This document shows, piece by piece, positions 16,998 through 26,140 of a stretch of DNA of 56,589 nucleotides; position 1 is the first letter of the stretch, and every line of letters begins with the position of its first letter. This DNA comes from Lachnospiraceae bacterium (GTDB lineage Bacteria; Bacillota; Clostridia; Lachnospirales; Lachnospiraceae), in NCBI GenBank assembly GCA_017436865.1, contig JAFSCH010000108.1, positions 1 to 56,589 on the forward strand, read 5' to 3'. A program made the translations under genes and the position numbers. Below the pieces are notes generated by a model, which saw only the letters and a list, made by a program, of their open reading frames with translations, was not told the origin of the DNA and ran no database searches.

Positions 16998-17135
16998 ATG
17001 ACAAGGAAATATTTTACGCAGTTAGAAAAGCTACGGGGAAAAGCGATTGACATTGCTTTTGTTCCACTTGATTCCAGACAAGGTGAGTACGCCTTTGCAG
17101 GAATGGAGAGCTTTTTCGAATATAAAGAAGAGTAA
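16998..17135 (+). pseudogene. C-terminal fragment of an MBL-fold metallohydrolase
   Basis: The frame reads 45 codons, including the stretch LEKLRGKAIDIAFVPLD followed by SRQGEYAFAGMESFF. This is the recognisable C-terminal part of UlaG-like metallo-beta-lactamase-fold hydrolases, whose usual form is KLKG..IDVAFVPLDPRQ. All zinc-binding motifs (HxHxDH) and the N-terminal four fifths are missing, and the very end is also gone. It starts 4 bases after the kinase stop, so a deletion joined the two. It is almost certainly non-functional. Confidence 0.65.
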
Positions 17136-17201
17136 CTATTCAGGAATTTTTCATCGTAATTGTGAAGGGACTGAATAATTACGGAAAAGGGATAAGAACA
17201 A

Positions 17202-17870
17202 ATGAAGACAAAAATATTAGTACTTGAAGATGATAATTCCATATCTCAGTTAATCTGTATGAATCTTGAGGCAGCGGGTTTTCTTGCCATACCCATTCTG
17301 GATGGTTTGGAAGCACAGACCTATCTCCAAACAGAACAAAGCAAAGAGATTTCTCTTGCTCTTGTTGATGTCATGCTTCCAGGGAAGGATGGATTTTCCC
17401 TTATGGAAGATTTTCAGAAAGCTGACATTCCTGTCATTTACCTTACGGCCAAGGATGATGTGATTTCAAAGGTACAAGGATTAAAATCCGGTGCAGAGGA
17501 CTATATGGTAAAGCCTTTTGAGGTTCTAGAGCTTTTGGTCAGAATCGAAAAGGTATTGGAAAGAACCGGGCGAGGAAGAGAAATCATACAGACTCATGAT
17601 GTTTCGATTCACTTAAAGGAGCATAGTGTTACGAAAAAGGGAGAGCTTATTTCTTTAAAGCCTATGGAATATGAGCTTTTAGTCATGCTTGCTACAAATA
17701 AAAACGTAGCGCTGAGTCGCGAGGAACTGCTTGCACGTATCTGGGGAACGGATTTTGCAGGAGAGACGAGAACGGTGGATGTGCATATAGCACAGCTTCG
17801 TAAAAAGCTGGATTTTCATCAGGTAATACGTACCGTTTCGAAGACAGGATATCGTTTGGAGGAGTTATGA
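17202..17870 (+). CDS. OmpR-family response regulator, system 3
   Basis: 222 residues. The receiver has acidic pair D10/D11, phosphoacceptor D56 (ALVDVMLPG) and MVKPF. The winged helix follows from about 125 (TRTVDVHIAQLRKKL, TVSKTGYRLEEL). The stop overlaps the kinase start by 4 bases (ATGA), implying translational coupling. AAAGGGATAAGAACAA precedes the ATG. No transporter gene adjoins it, so its target is not evident. Confidence 0.92.
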   Translation: MKTKILVLEDDNSISQLICMNLEAAGFLAIPILDGLEAQTYLQTEQSKEISLALVDVMLPGKDGFSLMEDFQKADIPVIYLTAKDDVISKVQGLKSGAEDYMVKPFEVLELLVRIEKVLERTGRGREIIQTHDVSIHLKEHSVTKKGELISLKPMEYELLVMLATNKNVALSREELLARIWGTDFAGETRTVDVHIAQLRKKLDFHQVIRTVSKTGYRLEEL

Positions 17871-19258
17871 AACTTTGGAAAAAGCTATCATTTATGACCA
17901 TTATAGTCATGATCCTTATGACAGGGATTTCTGGATATATTATTTTTCATCAAACTTTTCTCTATAATCAGAAAAAAACCATCGAAAGTTACGAAAAGCA
18001 ATTAGGAACGACGGCGTATGCGTTAGCACGAGAATTAGATAAAAGTTTTATTCAAGAATATCGTGAAATGACAAAGAATGCCTATTTAAATTATTTGATG
18101 AAAAAGTTTGGTATGACACAGTATATTTTGCTAGAAGACAATAAAGTAGCATATAATTTGACTCCTTTCGAATTCACACACTCTCATATAGAGCAGTTTG
18201 AGCAAGAGAATATTACTACGGTTATTCAAAAGACAGATACACAATATATATTGATTACAGGAAAAAGAATTCCTTATATAGGAGAGCATGAATACGGACT
18301 TCTTCTGGTGGAGGATATTTCCGAGCTTTATGAAGATATGAAAAGGCAGCTTTGCTTTTATATTGGTCTAGGTATTGTCACGACGATATTCGCGGTGATA
18401 CTCGTATTTGGCTTTACGAAACGTATCCTTCGTCCGTTAAAGGAGCTGGAACTGGCATCAAAAGATATTAGTCAGGGCAATTTGGAGCGACGTGTTACGA
18501 TAATTTCAAAGGATGAAGTTGGTATGGTAGCAGAAGCTTTTAACTATATGGCAGACAAAGTGGAGCAACAGATGCATGACATTATGGATGAATCTGAAAA
18601 AAGAAAACAGATGCTAGGAAGTCTTACACACGAGCTAAAAACACCGATGACCTCTATTATAGGTTATGCGGATACTTTACTCCATGTAAATGTGAGAAAA
18701 GAACAGCAGGAAATTGCTTTAATGCACATTTATGAGGAATCCCGTAGATTAGAGAGATTGAGCGGAAAGCTTATGAATCTGATAGGGATGTATGATAATG
18801 ACAGTATTCATTTGGAATGTGTGTCTATGATGGACATTTTTGAACGAGTTGTCCGTTTGGAAAAAGAAAATCTTTTACAAAAAGGAATACATATAGAGTG
18901 TTTTTGTGATATGAAGGATAGGATGGCAGATAGTGATTTACTGGAAAGCATGCTAATCAATCTAATTGATAATGCGGTAAAGGCTAGTAAAGAGGGAATG
19001 ACCATTTGGGTAACCGGACATGAGAATGTCATTATGGTAAAGGATGAAGGCTGCGGTATTCCAAAAGAGGAATTAGTGCATGTTACAGAAGCTTTTTATA
19101 TGGTAGATAAAGTCCGAAGCCGTAAATCAGGTGGTTGTGGACTTGGTCTTGCGCTATGTAATCAGATTGCGCAGTTGCACCATGCAACGATTTCTATTAA
19201 TAGTAAGCTTGGAGAAGGAACTATCGTTACTATAGCTTTTGAAGAGGGAATGGGATAG
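17867..19258 (+). CDS. Sensor histidine kinase with HAMP domain, system 3
   Basis: 463 residues: membrane helix 1 (about 8-27), an outside sensor region of about 135 residues (30-160), membrane helix 2 (about 162-184), HAMP (185-238, RPLKELELASKDISQGNLE), HisKA with H255 in LTHELKTPMT, and HATPase (NLIDNAVKAS, VKDEGCGIP, GCGLGLAL). It forms a two-gene operon with the 17202 regulator. The lipoprotein gene 93 bases downstream may be part of the same regulon, but that is only positional. Confidence 0.92.
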   Translation: MKLWKKLSFMTIIVMILMTGISGYIIFHQTFLYNQKKTIESYEKQLGTTAYALARELDKSFIQEYREMTKNAYLNYLMKKFGMTQYILLEDNKVAYNLTPFEFTHSHIEQFEQENITTVIQKTDTQYILITGKRIPYIGEHEYGLLLVEDISELYEDMKRQLCFYIGLGIVTTIFAVILVFGFTKRILRPLKELELASKDISQGNLERRVTIISKDEVGMVAEAFNYMADKVEQQMHDIMDESEKRKQMLGSLTHELKTPMTSIIGYADTLLHVNVRKEQQEIALMHIYEESRRLERLSGKLMNLIGMYDNDSIHLECVSMMDIFERVVRLEKENLLQKGIHIECFCDMKDRMADSDLLESMLINLIDNAVKASKEGMTIWVTGHENVIMVKDEGCGIPKEELVHVTEAFYMVDKVRSRKSGGCGLGLALCNQIAQLHHATISINSKLGEGTIVTIAFEEGMG

Positions 19259-19351
19259 AATTACAAAACGTTTACAATTTGCTGAATACTTTTTACAGGG
19301 GAATGGGATATATTTTTGGTATGAAATATGTAAGAGGAGGTCAAGGAGTTT

Positions 19352-20806
19352 ATGACAAGACAAAAAAGCAAAAGAAAAGTTTTAAGCATTTTTTCGTGCT
19401 GTGTAGCAATGGCACTTACGGGATGTGGTGATTCTATGGTAACGCAGGACGAGATTGTGACTCCAAAGGAGACAGAGGCTTTGGAGATTTCCACGTCAAC
19501 CGATGGAAATACGCAAAATACTCTAACAACTAGTATTCAAGAGCAAGTACAGGTGCCTGAACACTATACTTGTGAAATTACAGAAGGGAATATTACGGTT
19601 AAGGCAGATGCTGATTTTGTGATTCCTGACGCCGAAGGATTTAAATCATACAAAGTAACCCCTAGAATCTTTGTGCAAGAGGATTATGATACAATAAGTC
19701 GGGTTCTTTTAGATAGTGCCCCTCTATGGACTCGGGATGAGGAAGCGATGGCAGAGTCACGTGGCTTTATCAAATCAGAAATAGAGGAATTTATAGCTGA
19801 AATGAAGGAAAAAAAAGAAAGTGGCTCTAAAACATATTTAAATGGAGAGCCTTATGACTATGATGTGCATATAGCTGAATATGAGAAGCTTTTGGAAAAG
19901 GCTCCAGATGAACCAATTATATGTGATGTTCCTGCTATTGTTCCGGATAGTGAGACCGTTGGGAATAATCCAAAGGGAGAGAAAGGATGTCTAAGTGCTA
20001 GTGCAACTTTTCAGGAAGAAAATTATGATATATGGATTGATAATAACTTATATCCACAATGGAATGCCGCACAATTTCACGTGAATGTGAATTCAGAACG
20101 GGCGGTTGGTCATAGCTATGATTATGTGAAACCGGCAGACATCAATTCGTCACTTGCTATTGAAACAATAACCCAAAATGCACAACAGATAATTGCAGAA
20201 ATGGGTTTTACAGATTTTACACCAACAATTGGAGAATATTGTCAAAAACTTACGTATAGTGATGGGGAACTTGCGGAAATTATGTATGGTGAACCGAGAT
20301 ATGCGATTCCTTTTGAACGTACCATAGAAGGAATTCCGATTACCTATACGCATGATCAAGGACTTACTGTTGATAATGATGAAGCATGTTGGCCACAAGA
20401 AGCTTTTATTCTTGTGTTTGATGACATAGGTTTTACAGATTTTCAATGGATAAGTCCATATACAGTTGAAAAAGTATCGGATGACACCGTTTTTCTGCTT
20501 CCATTTTCCGAGATACAGAATGTTCTTGAAGAAATGATGGTTAAGGTAAAAGCAGAGGAATATACGGAAACAGACATTAAAGTTACTTATAAGATCAATG
20601 AAATACGACTTGGTTATATGCGTGTACATGAAAAAGGTGATGTTTCTGAAGGAACGCTGGTTCCTGTGTGGGATTTCTTTGGTTCAGAAAGCTTACAATA
20701 TCCAGATGATGATTCTGTGTATTCAAATGAGGGTATTTCCTACGAAAGTCAGTTTACCATTAACGCCATGGATGGAACCGTGATTAATAGAGGATTTGGT
20801 TATTAA
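19352..20806 (+). CDS. Large secreted lipoprotein, possibly DUF6034-like
   Basis: 484 residues with a lipoprotein signal peptide (lipobox ALTGC, Cys about 25). After a Thr-rich linker comes a long mature domain beginning YTCEITEGNITVKADADFVI. Sequences of this type, found as single lipoproteins in Lachnospiraceae, are grouped in a domain of unknown function (I recall DUF6034; not verified). There are no catalytic motifs I can name. AGGAGGTCAAGGAG precedes the start. It would be tethered to the outer face of the membrane. The position after system 3 suggests a role in sensing or cell-envelope defence, unproven. Confidence 0.75.
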   Translation: MTRQKSKRKVLSIFSCCVAMALTGCGDSMVTQDEIVTPKETEALEISTSTDGNTQNTLTTSIQEQVQVPEHYTCEITEGNITVKADADFVIPDAEGFKSYKVTPRIFVQEDYDTISRVLLDSAPLWTRDEEAMAESRGFIKSEIEEFIAEMKEKKESGSKTYLNGEPYDYDVHIAEYEKLLEKAPDEPIICDVPAIVPDSETVGNNPKGEKGCLSASATFQEENYDIWIDNNLYPQWNAAQFHVNVNSERAVGHSYDYVKPADINSSLAIETITQNAQQIIAEMGFTDFTPTIGEYCQKLTYSDGELAEIMYGEPRYAIPFERTIEGIPITYTHDQGLTVDNDEACWPQEAFILVFDDIGFTDFQWISPYTVEKVSDDTVFLLPFSEIQNVLEEMMVKVKAEEYTETDIKVTYKINEIRLGYMRVHEKGDVSEGTLVPVWDFFGSESLQYPDDDSVYSNEGISYESQFTINAMDGTVINRGFGY

Positions 20807-20826
20807 TGAATAATTACCAATAAATA

Positions 20827-20875
20827 TACAAAGTAAATTCTTGAATGCAAGCTGTGAGGCTTGCATTTTATTATG
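20827..20875 (+). repeat. Partial R1 repeat copy E, acting as terminator
   Basis: Corresponds to the right half of R1: AAGTAAATTCTT, then hairpin AATGCAAGC (20844-20852) with GCTTGCATT (20859-20867), then TTATTA. The lead sequence and left arm of hairpin 1 are missing. It closes the lipoprotein gene. Confidence 0.65.
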
Positions 20876-20906
20876 TTCCGATGGTATATGTATATGTGAG
20901 AATTGG

Positions 20907-20945
20907 TGATTCTTAACTGATTCTTTACCATGACATTGATATAAT
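20907..20945 (+). promoter_or_regulatory. Tandem 11-bp repeat and -10 box before kdpD-like gene
   Basis: TGATTCTTAAC (20907-20917) is followed without gap by TGATTCTTTAC (20918-20928), then TATAAT at 20940-20945. Two 11-bp direct repeats, one helical turn apart and over the -35 position, are the classic site of an OmpR/KdpE-type regulator. Autoregulation by the 22019 regulator is the natural inference. Confidence 0.5.
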
Positions 20946-20967
20946 CAAAATGCGTTGGAGGGTATCT

Positions 20968-22026
20968 ATGCACAAGAGATATAAACAATTAGTGAGTACT
21001 ATTTTTACAATAGGAATAATAGGCGTATTTTTTATGATTAGTTTAGTGATAGAGAGTACGTTGGATGCAGATACATTAATACCGGCAATCTTTACACTTG
21101 CAGTATTCTTAATTTCTTTAATAACAGACGGACTGATCTATGGAATCGTAGCATCTCTACTTAGTGTATTGGCTTTGAATTTCGCATTTACTTTTCCATA
21201 TTTTAAATTTAATTTCAGCATACCGGAAAATATGATATCGGCAATCATTATGCTGGTAATTACCGTTATGTCTAGTACGCTTGCTTCTCAGGTAAAACAA
21301 CAAGAGAAGATTAAGGCAGAAACAGCTCATGAAAAGATGAGAGGAAATCTGTTGCGGGCTGTTTCTCATGATTTGCGTACACCACTTACGACGATTTATG
21401 GTTCTAGTTCTGCCATTATTGATAAATATGATTGTTTGTCAAAAGAACAATTGGTACAACTTGCGGTAGGAATCAAAGAAGATTCCCAATGGCTAATTCG
21501 TATGGTAGAAAATCTATTGTCTGTAACAAGAATTGACAATGGTACGGTGAAAATTATTTTAACATCAACGGTACTAGAGGAATTAATTGATGTAGTTTTG
21601 ATTAAGTTTCGAAAGCGTTATCCAAATCAAAAAATCATGGTGGACATTCCTGATGAGTTTATAAGTATTCCAATGGATGCAGTTTTAATAGAACAGGTAA
21701 TTGTTAATATTTTGGAGAATGCGGTACAGCATGCGACAGGGATGACAGAGCTTACTTTAAAGGTGTTTGTGGTTGGAAAAAATGCGATTTTTGAAATACT
21801 GGATGATGGTTGTGGAATAGAGAGAGAACGATTAGCACATATATTTGAAGGCTTCTTTGAGACAAAGGATGCACCGATTGATAGTCAAAAGAACAATATG
21901 GGAATAGGCTTATCGGTATGTGCTTCAATTATTAAGGCACATAATGGCAGTATAACCGCAGAAAATCGAAAAGGGGGCGGCTGCTGTTTTCGATTTGCAT
22001 TAAATATGGAGGAAGAGCATGTGTAA
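20968..22026 (+). CDS. Short KdpD-like sensor histidine kinase (DUF4118)
   Basis: 352 residues against about 890 for full KdpD. The cytosolic KdpD and USP sensor domains are absent. What remains is the four-helix DUF4118 membrane domain (about 8-107), HisKA with H134 in AVSHDLRTPL and HATPase (ENAVQHATG, DDGCGIE, NMGIGLSVC). TTGGAGGG at 20954-20961 places the start at 20968. It overlaps the regulator gene by 8 bases. No kdpFABC is in the window, so potassium control is not shown. Short stand-alone kinases of this kind are common in Clostridia. Confidence 0.88.
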   Translation: MHKRYKQLVSTIFTIGIIGVFFMISLVIESTLDADTLIPAIFTLAVFLISLITDGLIYGIVASLLSVLALNFAFTFPYFKFNFSIPENMISAIIMLVITVMSSTLASQVKQQEKIKAETAHEKMRGNLLRAVSHDLRTPLTTIYGSSSAIIDKYDCLSKEQLVQLAVGIKEDSQWLIRMVENLLSVTRIDNGTVKIILTSTVLEELIDVVLIKFRKRYPNQKIMVDIPDEFISIPMDAVLIEQVIVNILENAVQHATGMTELTLKVFVVGKNAIFEILDDGCGIERERLAHIFEGFFETKDAPIDSQKNNMGIGLSVCASIIKAHNGSITAENRKGGGCCFRFALNMEEEHV

Positions 22027-22735
22027 CAAGCATAAGATTTTAATTATTGAGGATGAGATTAATATTTCTAATTTTGTTAAGACTATTTTAGAGACGAATG
22101 ATTATCAAGTGCTGGTTGCACAAAATGGAGCAACGGGTAAGACCTTATTTTGTTCTCATAATCCAGATGTCGTTATTCTTGATTTAGGATTACCCGATAT
22201 GGATGGATGTGAATTTATTCAAATGGCAAGAGAGCTGTCTGCGATACCGATTATTGTATTGTCTGCAAGAACGAATGAATCAGATAAAGTAAAAGCGCTG
22301 GATTTGGGGGCGAATGATTATATTACGAAGCCTTTTGGAACGAATGAGTTGTTAGCGAGAGTACGTGCAACACTTCGTACTAGTAGATTTCAGGGAGTTG
22401 GTGACAGACAGATTCGCAAAAAAACACAGATTAAAAATATGACTATTGAATATGAAGCAAGAAGAGTCACGATAGATAAACAGGAAATAAAACTAACGCA
22501 GACGGAATATAATATTATAGAGCTGCTTTCTGTACATGCGGGAAGAGTACTTACTTATTCTGAAATTATTAAGAAGATATGGGGATATTCGGATTCCGGA
22601 AGTATAAAGAAATTACAGGTTAATATGGCAAACATTCGAAAGAAACTGGGTGAGCAGCCGGGAGAATATCTATATATTTTAAATGAGTTAGGTGTTGGCT
22701 ATAGAATGAATGCGGATAATGAGGAAATAGTGTGA
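22019..22735 (+). CDS. KdpE-like response regulator
   Basis: 238 residues. The receiver has acidic residues E11/D12, phosphoacceptor D55 (VVILDLGLPD, the LGLPD form typical of KdpE) and ITKPF. The winged helix runs from about 135 (LQVNMANIRKKLG, NELGVGYRM). Its start lies inside the kinase gene behind GGAGGAAGAGC. It probably autoregulates through the 11-bp repeats at 20907. Its target genes are unknown because no kdp ATPase adjoins. Confidence 0.9.
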   Translation: MCNKHKILIIEDEINISNFVKTILETNDYQVLVAQNGATGKTLFCSHNPDVVILDLGLPDMDGCEFIQMARELSAIPIIVLSARTNESDKVKALDLGANDYITKPFGTNELLARVRATLRTSRFQGVGDRQIRKKTQIKNMTIEYEARRVTIDKQEIKLTQTEYNIIELLSVHAGRVLTYSEIIKKIWGYSDSGSIKKLQVNMANIRKKLGEQPGEYLYILNELGVGYRMNADNEEIV

Positions 22736-22792
22736 AAAATCCATAAACGGAAGATTTTTCACACGGCAAATTTGTGCTTTGCACAAATTTGC
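22730..22792 (+). repeat. Two perfect tandem hairpins between kdpE-like gene and pyk
   Basis: Stem 1: GTGTGAAAAATC (22730-22741) with GATTTTTCACAC (22753-22764), 12 bp. It includes the regulator's stop codon. Stem 2: GCAAATTTGTGC (22766-22777), loop TTT, GCACAAATTTGC (22781-22792), 12 bp. The centre, CCATAAACGGAAGATTTTT, recurs nearly unchanged at 55482-55500 after another stop codon, and CGCAAATTTGTG recurs at 24258. It could be a terminator, an mRNA-stability element or a repeat. Confidence 0.65.
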
Positions 22793-22820
22793 AGACTTTG
22801 AGAAAGGCATGGTTATTAAA

Positions 22821-24233
22821 ATGAAAAAAACAAAAATTATTTGTACAATTGGACCTTCAAGTGAAAATGAAGAAACTTTGACACAAATGTGTCTTGCCGG
22901 AATGAATGTGGCAAGATTGAATTTCTCTCATGGTTCTCATGAAGAACAGAAGAAAAAAATAGATTTGGTTAAGAAAATACGTGAAAAAATGAAATTACCG
23001 ATTGCCATTATGTTGGACACTAAGGGACCGGAGTATCGTATTAAGACCTTTGAAAATGGTAAAATTACATTGGCAGATGGTGATACTTTCACTTTTACCA
23101 CAGACGACATTGTGGGTAATCAAGAGCGTGTATCTGTAAATTATGTACATTTAGTGGAGAATTTGAAAGTAGGGGATACCATTCTCGTTAATAACGGTTT
23201 GGTTATTTTTGAAGTAATCGAGATAAAGAAAAATGATGCAATTTGTAAAGTAATTGCGGGCGGAGAGCTTTCTAACCGCAAGAGCATGAATTTCCCGAAT
23301 AAAGTTATGGATAATGACTATTTAAGTGAACAGGATAAGAAGGATTTGCTCTTTGGTATTGAAAATGAGGTTGATTTTGTGGCAGCTTCTTTTGTATCTA
23401 CCAAGCAGGATGTTGCTGACCTTAGAGCGTTCTTAGACGCAAACGGTGGACAGGACATTGATATTATTGCAAAAATCGAAAACAGAGCCGGTGTAGATAA
23501 CGTAGAGGAAATTTGTGAGATTGCCAATGGTATTATGATTGCCAGAGGAGATCTTGGTGTGGAGATTCCTGCGATTGAGGTTCCAGCGGTTCAGAAGTAT
23601 CTGATTAATAAGTGTCGTATGCTGGGTACACGCGTGATTACAGCAACAGAGATGTTGGAATCTATGATTCACAATCCTCGTGCAACTAGAGCAGAGTTGT
23701 CTGACGTTGCTAATGCAGTATATGATGGTACATCAGCAATTATGCTTTCCGGAGAAACGGCAGCAGGAAAATATCCAGTGGCAGCAGTAAAGACAATGGC
23801 AGAGGTAGCAGAATATACAGAGAATCAGATTAATTATATGAAGAGATTCAGAACCTCTGATTTTGAGATTCGTAATAATCTGGACGCTATTTCTCATTCG
23901 GCATGTTCCATGGCCGTTGATGTAAAGGCAAAATGTATGGTAGTAAGCTCTATTAGCGGTTGCACGGTAAGAATGGTAAGTCGTTTCCGTTGCCCGGTAG
24001 ATATTATTGGTATGACAACATCGGAAAAGGTGTGGCGTAAGCTGAACTTAAGCTGGGGTGTAATACCAGTTATGTGCGAGGAGTTTAGTTCCGTTGAGGT
24101 TATGTTCTATAATGCCGTGAATGAGGCAAAGAAAGTGCTAAAGCTTAAAAAAGGAGATAATGTGGTATTAACAGGGGGGCAGGTAAATGGACAGACGGGG
24201 AATACCAACTTAATTAAAGTAGAAATGATATAA
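22821..24233 (+). CDS. pyk: Pyruvate kinase
   Basis: Final step of glycolysis: phosphoenolpyruvate + ADP to pyruvate + ATP. 470 residues from the ATG at 22821 (MKKTKIICTIGPSSEN), placed by the GAGAAAGGC 13 bases upstream. Earlier in-frame codons read through a hairpin region. Active-site motifs are present: NFSHGSHEE, MLDTKGPEYR, IIAKIENRAGVDN (catalytic Lys), IARGDLGVEIP, TATEMLESM and SGETAAGKYP. The C-terminal allosteric domain is complete, ending with VVLTGGQVNGQTGNTN. The PEP-utiliser extension seen in some Firmicute enzymes is absent. Confidence 0.97.
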   Translation: MKKTKIICTIGPSSENEETLTQMCLAGMNVARLNFSHGSHEEQKKKIDLVKKIREKMKLPIAIMLDTKGPEYRIKTFENGKITLADGDTFTFTTDDIVGNQERVSVNYVHLVENLKVGDTILVNNGLVIFEVIEIKKNDAICKVIAGGELSNRKSMNFPNKVMDNDYLSEQDKKDLLFGIENEVDFVAASFVSTKQDVADLRAFLDANGGQDIDIIAKIENRAGVDNVEEICEIANGIMIARGDLGVEIPAIEVPAVQKYLINKCRMLGTRVITATEMLESMIHNPRATRAELSDVANAVYDGTSAIMLSGETAAGKYPVAAVKTMAEVAEYTENQINYMKRFRTSDFEIRNNLDAISHSACSMAVDVKAKCMVVSSISGCTVRMVSRFRCPVDIIGMTTSEKVWRKLNLSWGVIPVMCEEFSSVEVMFYNAVNEAKKVLKLKKGDNVVLTGGQVNGQTGNTNLIKVEMI

Positions 24234-24312
24234 GGAGAAAAAGGTTCCTTATATTTCGCAAATTTGTGAAAAGACATAGATTTGTGGAAGCAAGAAAGGT
24301 AGGATTTATTTC

Positions 24313-25953
24313 ATGACAATGACACAAATGATGGGATTACTCGGTGGACTTGCATTGTTCCTATATGGAATGCAGATGATGAGTAATGGTTTAGAAGCAG
24401 CGGCTGGCAACAAGATGAAGCAGATTTTAGAGAAACTGACAGCAAACCGCTTTTTAGGCGTTTTGGTAGGTGCAGTAATTACTGCGATTATTCAGTCTTC
24501 TTCTGCAACTACGGTTATGGTAGTTGGGTTTGTTAATTCCGGTATGATGACCTTAACACAGGCAGTATGGATTATTATGGGTGCCAATATTGGTACGACA
24601 ATTACAGGACAGCTGATTGCTTTGGATGTGGGGGCTATTGCACCGTTTATAGCTTTTTTAGGTGTGGCAATCGTTGTATTTATGAAGAATGAGAAGCTTC
24701 ATCATATTGGAAATATTCTGGCTGGTCTTGGTATTTTATTCATCGGTATGGATATGATGAGCGATGCCATGAAGCCATTAAGAGATTCACAGGCTTTTGT
24801 AGACTTATTGACCAATTTTGAGAATCCGGTATTGGGTATTCTTGCAGGTGCCGGATTTACCGCGATTATTCAGTCCTCATCTGCGTCTGTAGGTATCTTA
24901 CAGGCATTGGCAAGCAGTGGCATTATTCAGCTTAGCAGTGCAGCATTTGTGTTATTCGGTATGAATATCGGTACTTGTATTACAGCATTTCTTGCGTCTA
25001 TTGGAACGAGCAAAAACGCAAAGAGAACAACGGTAATTCATATTACATTTAATGTCATTGGTACGGTTATTTTTACGACCTTGTGTCTAACCACGGCACT
25101 TATCTCGCTTGTAGAGAGCTGGACGCCGGATAATGCTTCGGCACAGATAGCAAATTTACATACAACGTTTAATATTGTAACATCCATTCTTTTGATTCCT
25201 TTCGGAACATGGCTTACAAAGTTTGCTCAATTCGTTCTTCGTGACAAGGGAAATGCAGAAGAAATGGAAGGGTTCTATTTGCTTAACATTAAACCGATGA
25301 ATACAGATAAGCTTGGTGTTTCTGCAATTAGTATGGAAGGAACTAGAAAAGAGCTTATGCGTATGTTGCAGATGGCAAGAGAGAATGTACATAATGCTTT
25401 CGAGGTGTTTGCATCCAAGGATACGGTTGCATTAGCGACGGTAGAAGAAAAGGAAGAATATATTGATTATCTAAATAAAGAAATTTCAAAATACATCACA
25501 ACAGCAATGATTCATGAGACAACAGAGAATGGTAGTAAGATATTCAATGCTTTTTATACGTTAACAAGCAATATCGAGCGAATTGGAGACCATGCGATTA
25601 ATGTTGCAGGGTATTCGAATATGATTAAAGAGAAAAATATAATCTTTTCGGAAATGGCTCAACAGGAGATTGTAGAGATACAAAAGGCTTGTGATAAATT
25701 ATTTAAATTCTTGTTTGAAGCACATGACGATGATGTTGTTGCATGGCATGCAAGGATTGCCGGTATGGAGCAGAGAATCGATGATATGACAGCAGAGTTT
25801 CGTAATAACATGTTTAACAGAATTCAGAAGGGAACCTGTACGGACGAGGGAAGTATTTTATTCTCAGAAATGCTTACTGATTTTGAGAGAATTGGTGACC
25901 ATGCCCTGAACATTTCGGACGAGCTGGTGAAGATTGCGATGATTGAGAAATAG
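24313..25953 (+). CDS. Na+/phosphate cotransporter with PhoU domain
   Basis: 546 residues. The membrane part (about 1-310) holds the two inverted repeats of the NptA/PNaS family, each with its QSSSA motif (IIQSSSATTVM about 57 and IIQSSSASVGIL about 195). The C-terminal part (about 340-540) carries two PhoU-like three-helix repeats with IGDHA motifs (ERIGDHAINVAG, ERIGDHALNIS). It takes up inorganic phosphate with sodium; the PhoU part is thought to gate or regulate. A terminator follows at 25966. Confidence 0.93.
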   Translation: MTMTQMMGLLGGLALFLYGMQMMSNGLEAAAGNKMKQILEKLTANRFLGVLVGAVITAIIQSSSATTVMVVGFVNSGMMTLTQAVWIIMGANIGTTITGQLIALDVGAIAPFIAFLGVAIVVFMKNEKLHHIGNILAGLGILFIGMDMMSDAMKPLRDSQAFVDLLTNFENPVLGILAGAGFTAIIQSSSASVGILQALASSGIIQLSSAAFVLFGMNIGTCITAFLASIGTSKNAKRTTVIHITFNVIGTVIFTTLCLTTALISLVESWTPDNASAQIANLHTTFNIVTSILLIPFGTWLTKFAQFVLRDKGNAEEMEGFYLLNIKPMNTDKLGVSAISMEGTRKELMRMLQMARENVHNAFEVFASKDTVALATVEEKEEYIDYLNKEISKYITTAMIHETTENGSKIFNAFYTLTSNIERIGDHAINVAGYSNMIKEKNIIFSEMAQQEIVEIQKACDKLFKFLFEAHDDDVVAWHARIAGMEQRIDDMTAEFRNNMFNRIQKGTCTDEGSILFSEMLTDFERIGDHALNISDELVKIAMIEK

Positions 25954-25965
25954 GAATTCTATTTA

Positions 25966-26006
25966 GGGACTGTGAAAAGAGAAAGCTTTTGCAGTCCTTT
26001 TTATTT
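25966..26006 (+). terminator. Intrinsic terminator of the Na/Pi cotransporter
   Basis: GGACTG-TG-AAAAG pairs with CTTTT-G-CAGTCC around AGAAAG, followed by TTTTTATTTT. It stands directly before R1 copy B. Confidence 0.7.
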
Positions 26007-26007
26007 T

Positions 26008-26099
26008 GTAATAGGAAATTGCTGTTACGTAGTGGTAGTTAATAAAGAATTTACGAAGTAAATTCTTTGAGTGCAAGCTGCCGAGCTTGCACTTTTTTA
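26008..26099 (+). repeat. Dispersed two-hairpin repeat, family R1, copy B
   Basis: Same lead as copy A, then AAGAATTTA-CGAAG-TAAATTCTT (hairpin 1, one base pair longer than in A and D), then AGTGCAAGCT (26070-26079), loop GCCG, AGCTTGCACT (26084-26093) and TTTTTT. Here, as at 3371, it comes directly after a gene's own terminator. Confidence 0.8.
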
Positions 26100-26140
26100 T
26101 GGGGAAAAGACACATATTATATAGGCTTAGCGGACAAATG

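Noticed and set aside
16132-17004. Minus-strand 290-codon frame opposite the system 2 kinase
   Set aside because: Long only because of the codon pattern of the real kinase gene. Its translation is Ser/Ile-rich without domains, and the plus-strand frame has full kinase motifs.
20968-22735. Calling the two-component pair KdpDE with a role in potassium uptake
   Set aside because: The kinase lacks the KdpD/USP domains and no kdpFABC is present, so only similarity is claimed and no gene symbol is given.
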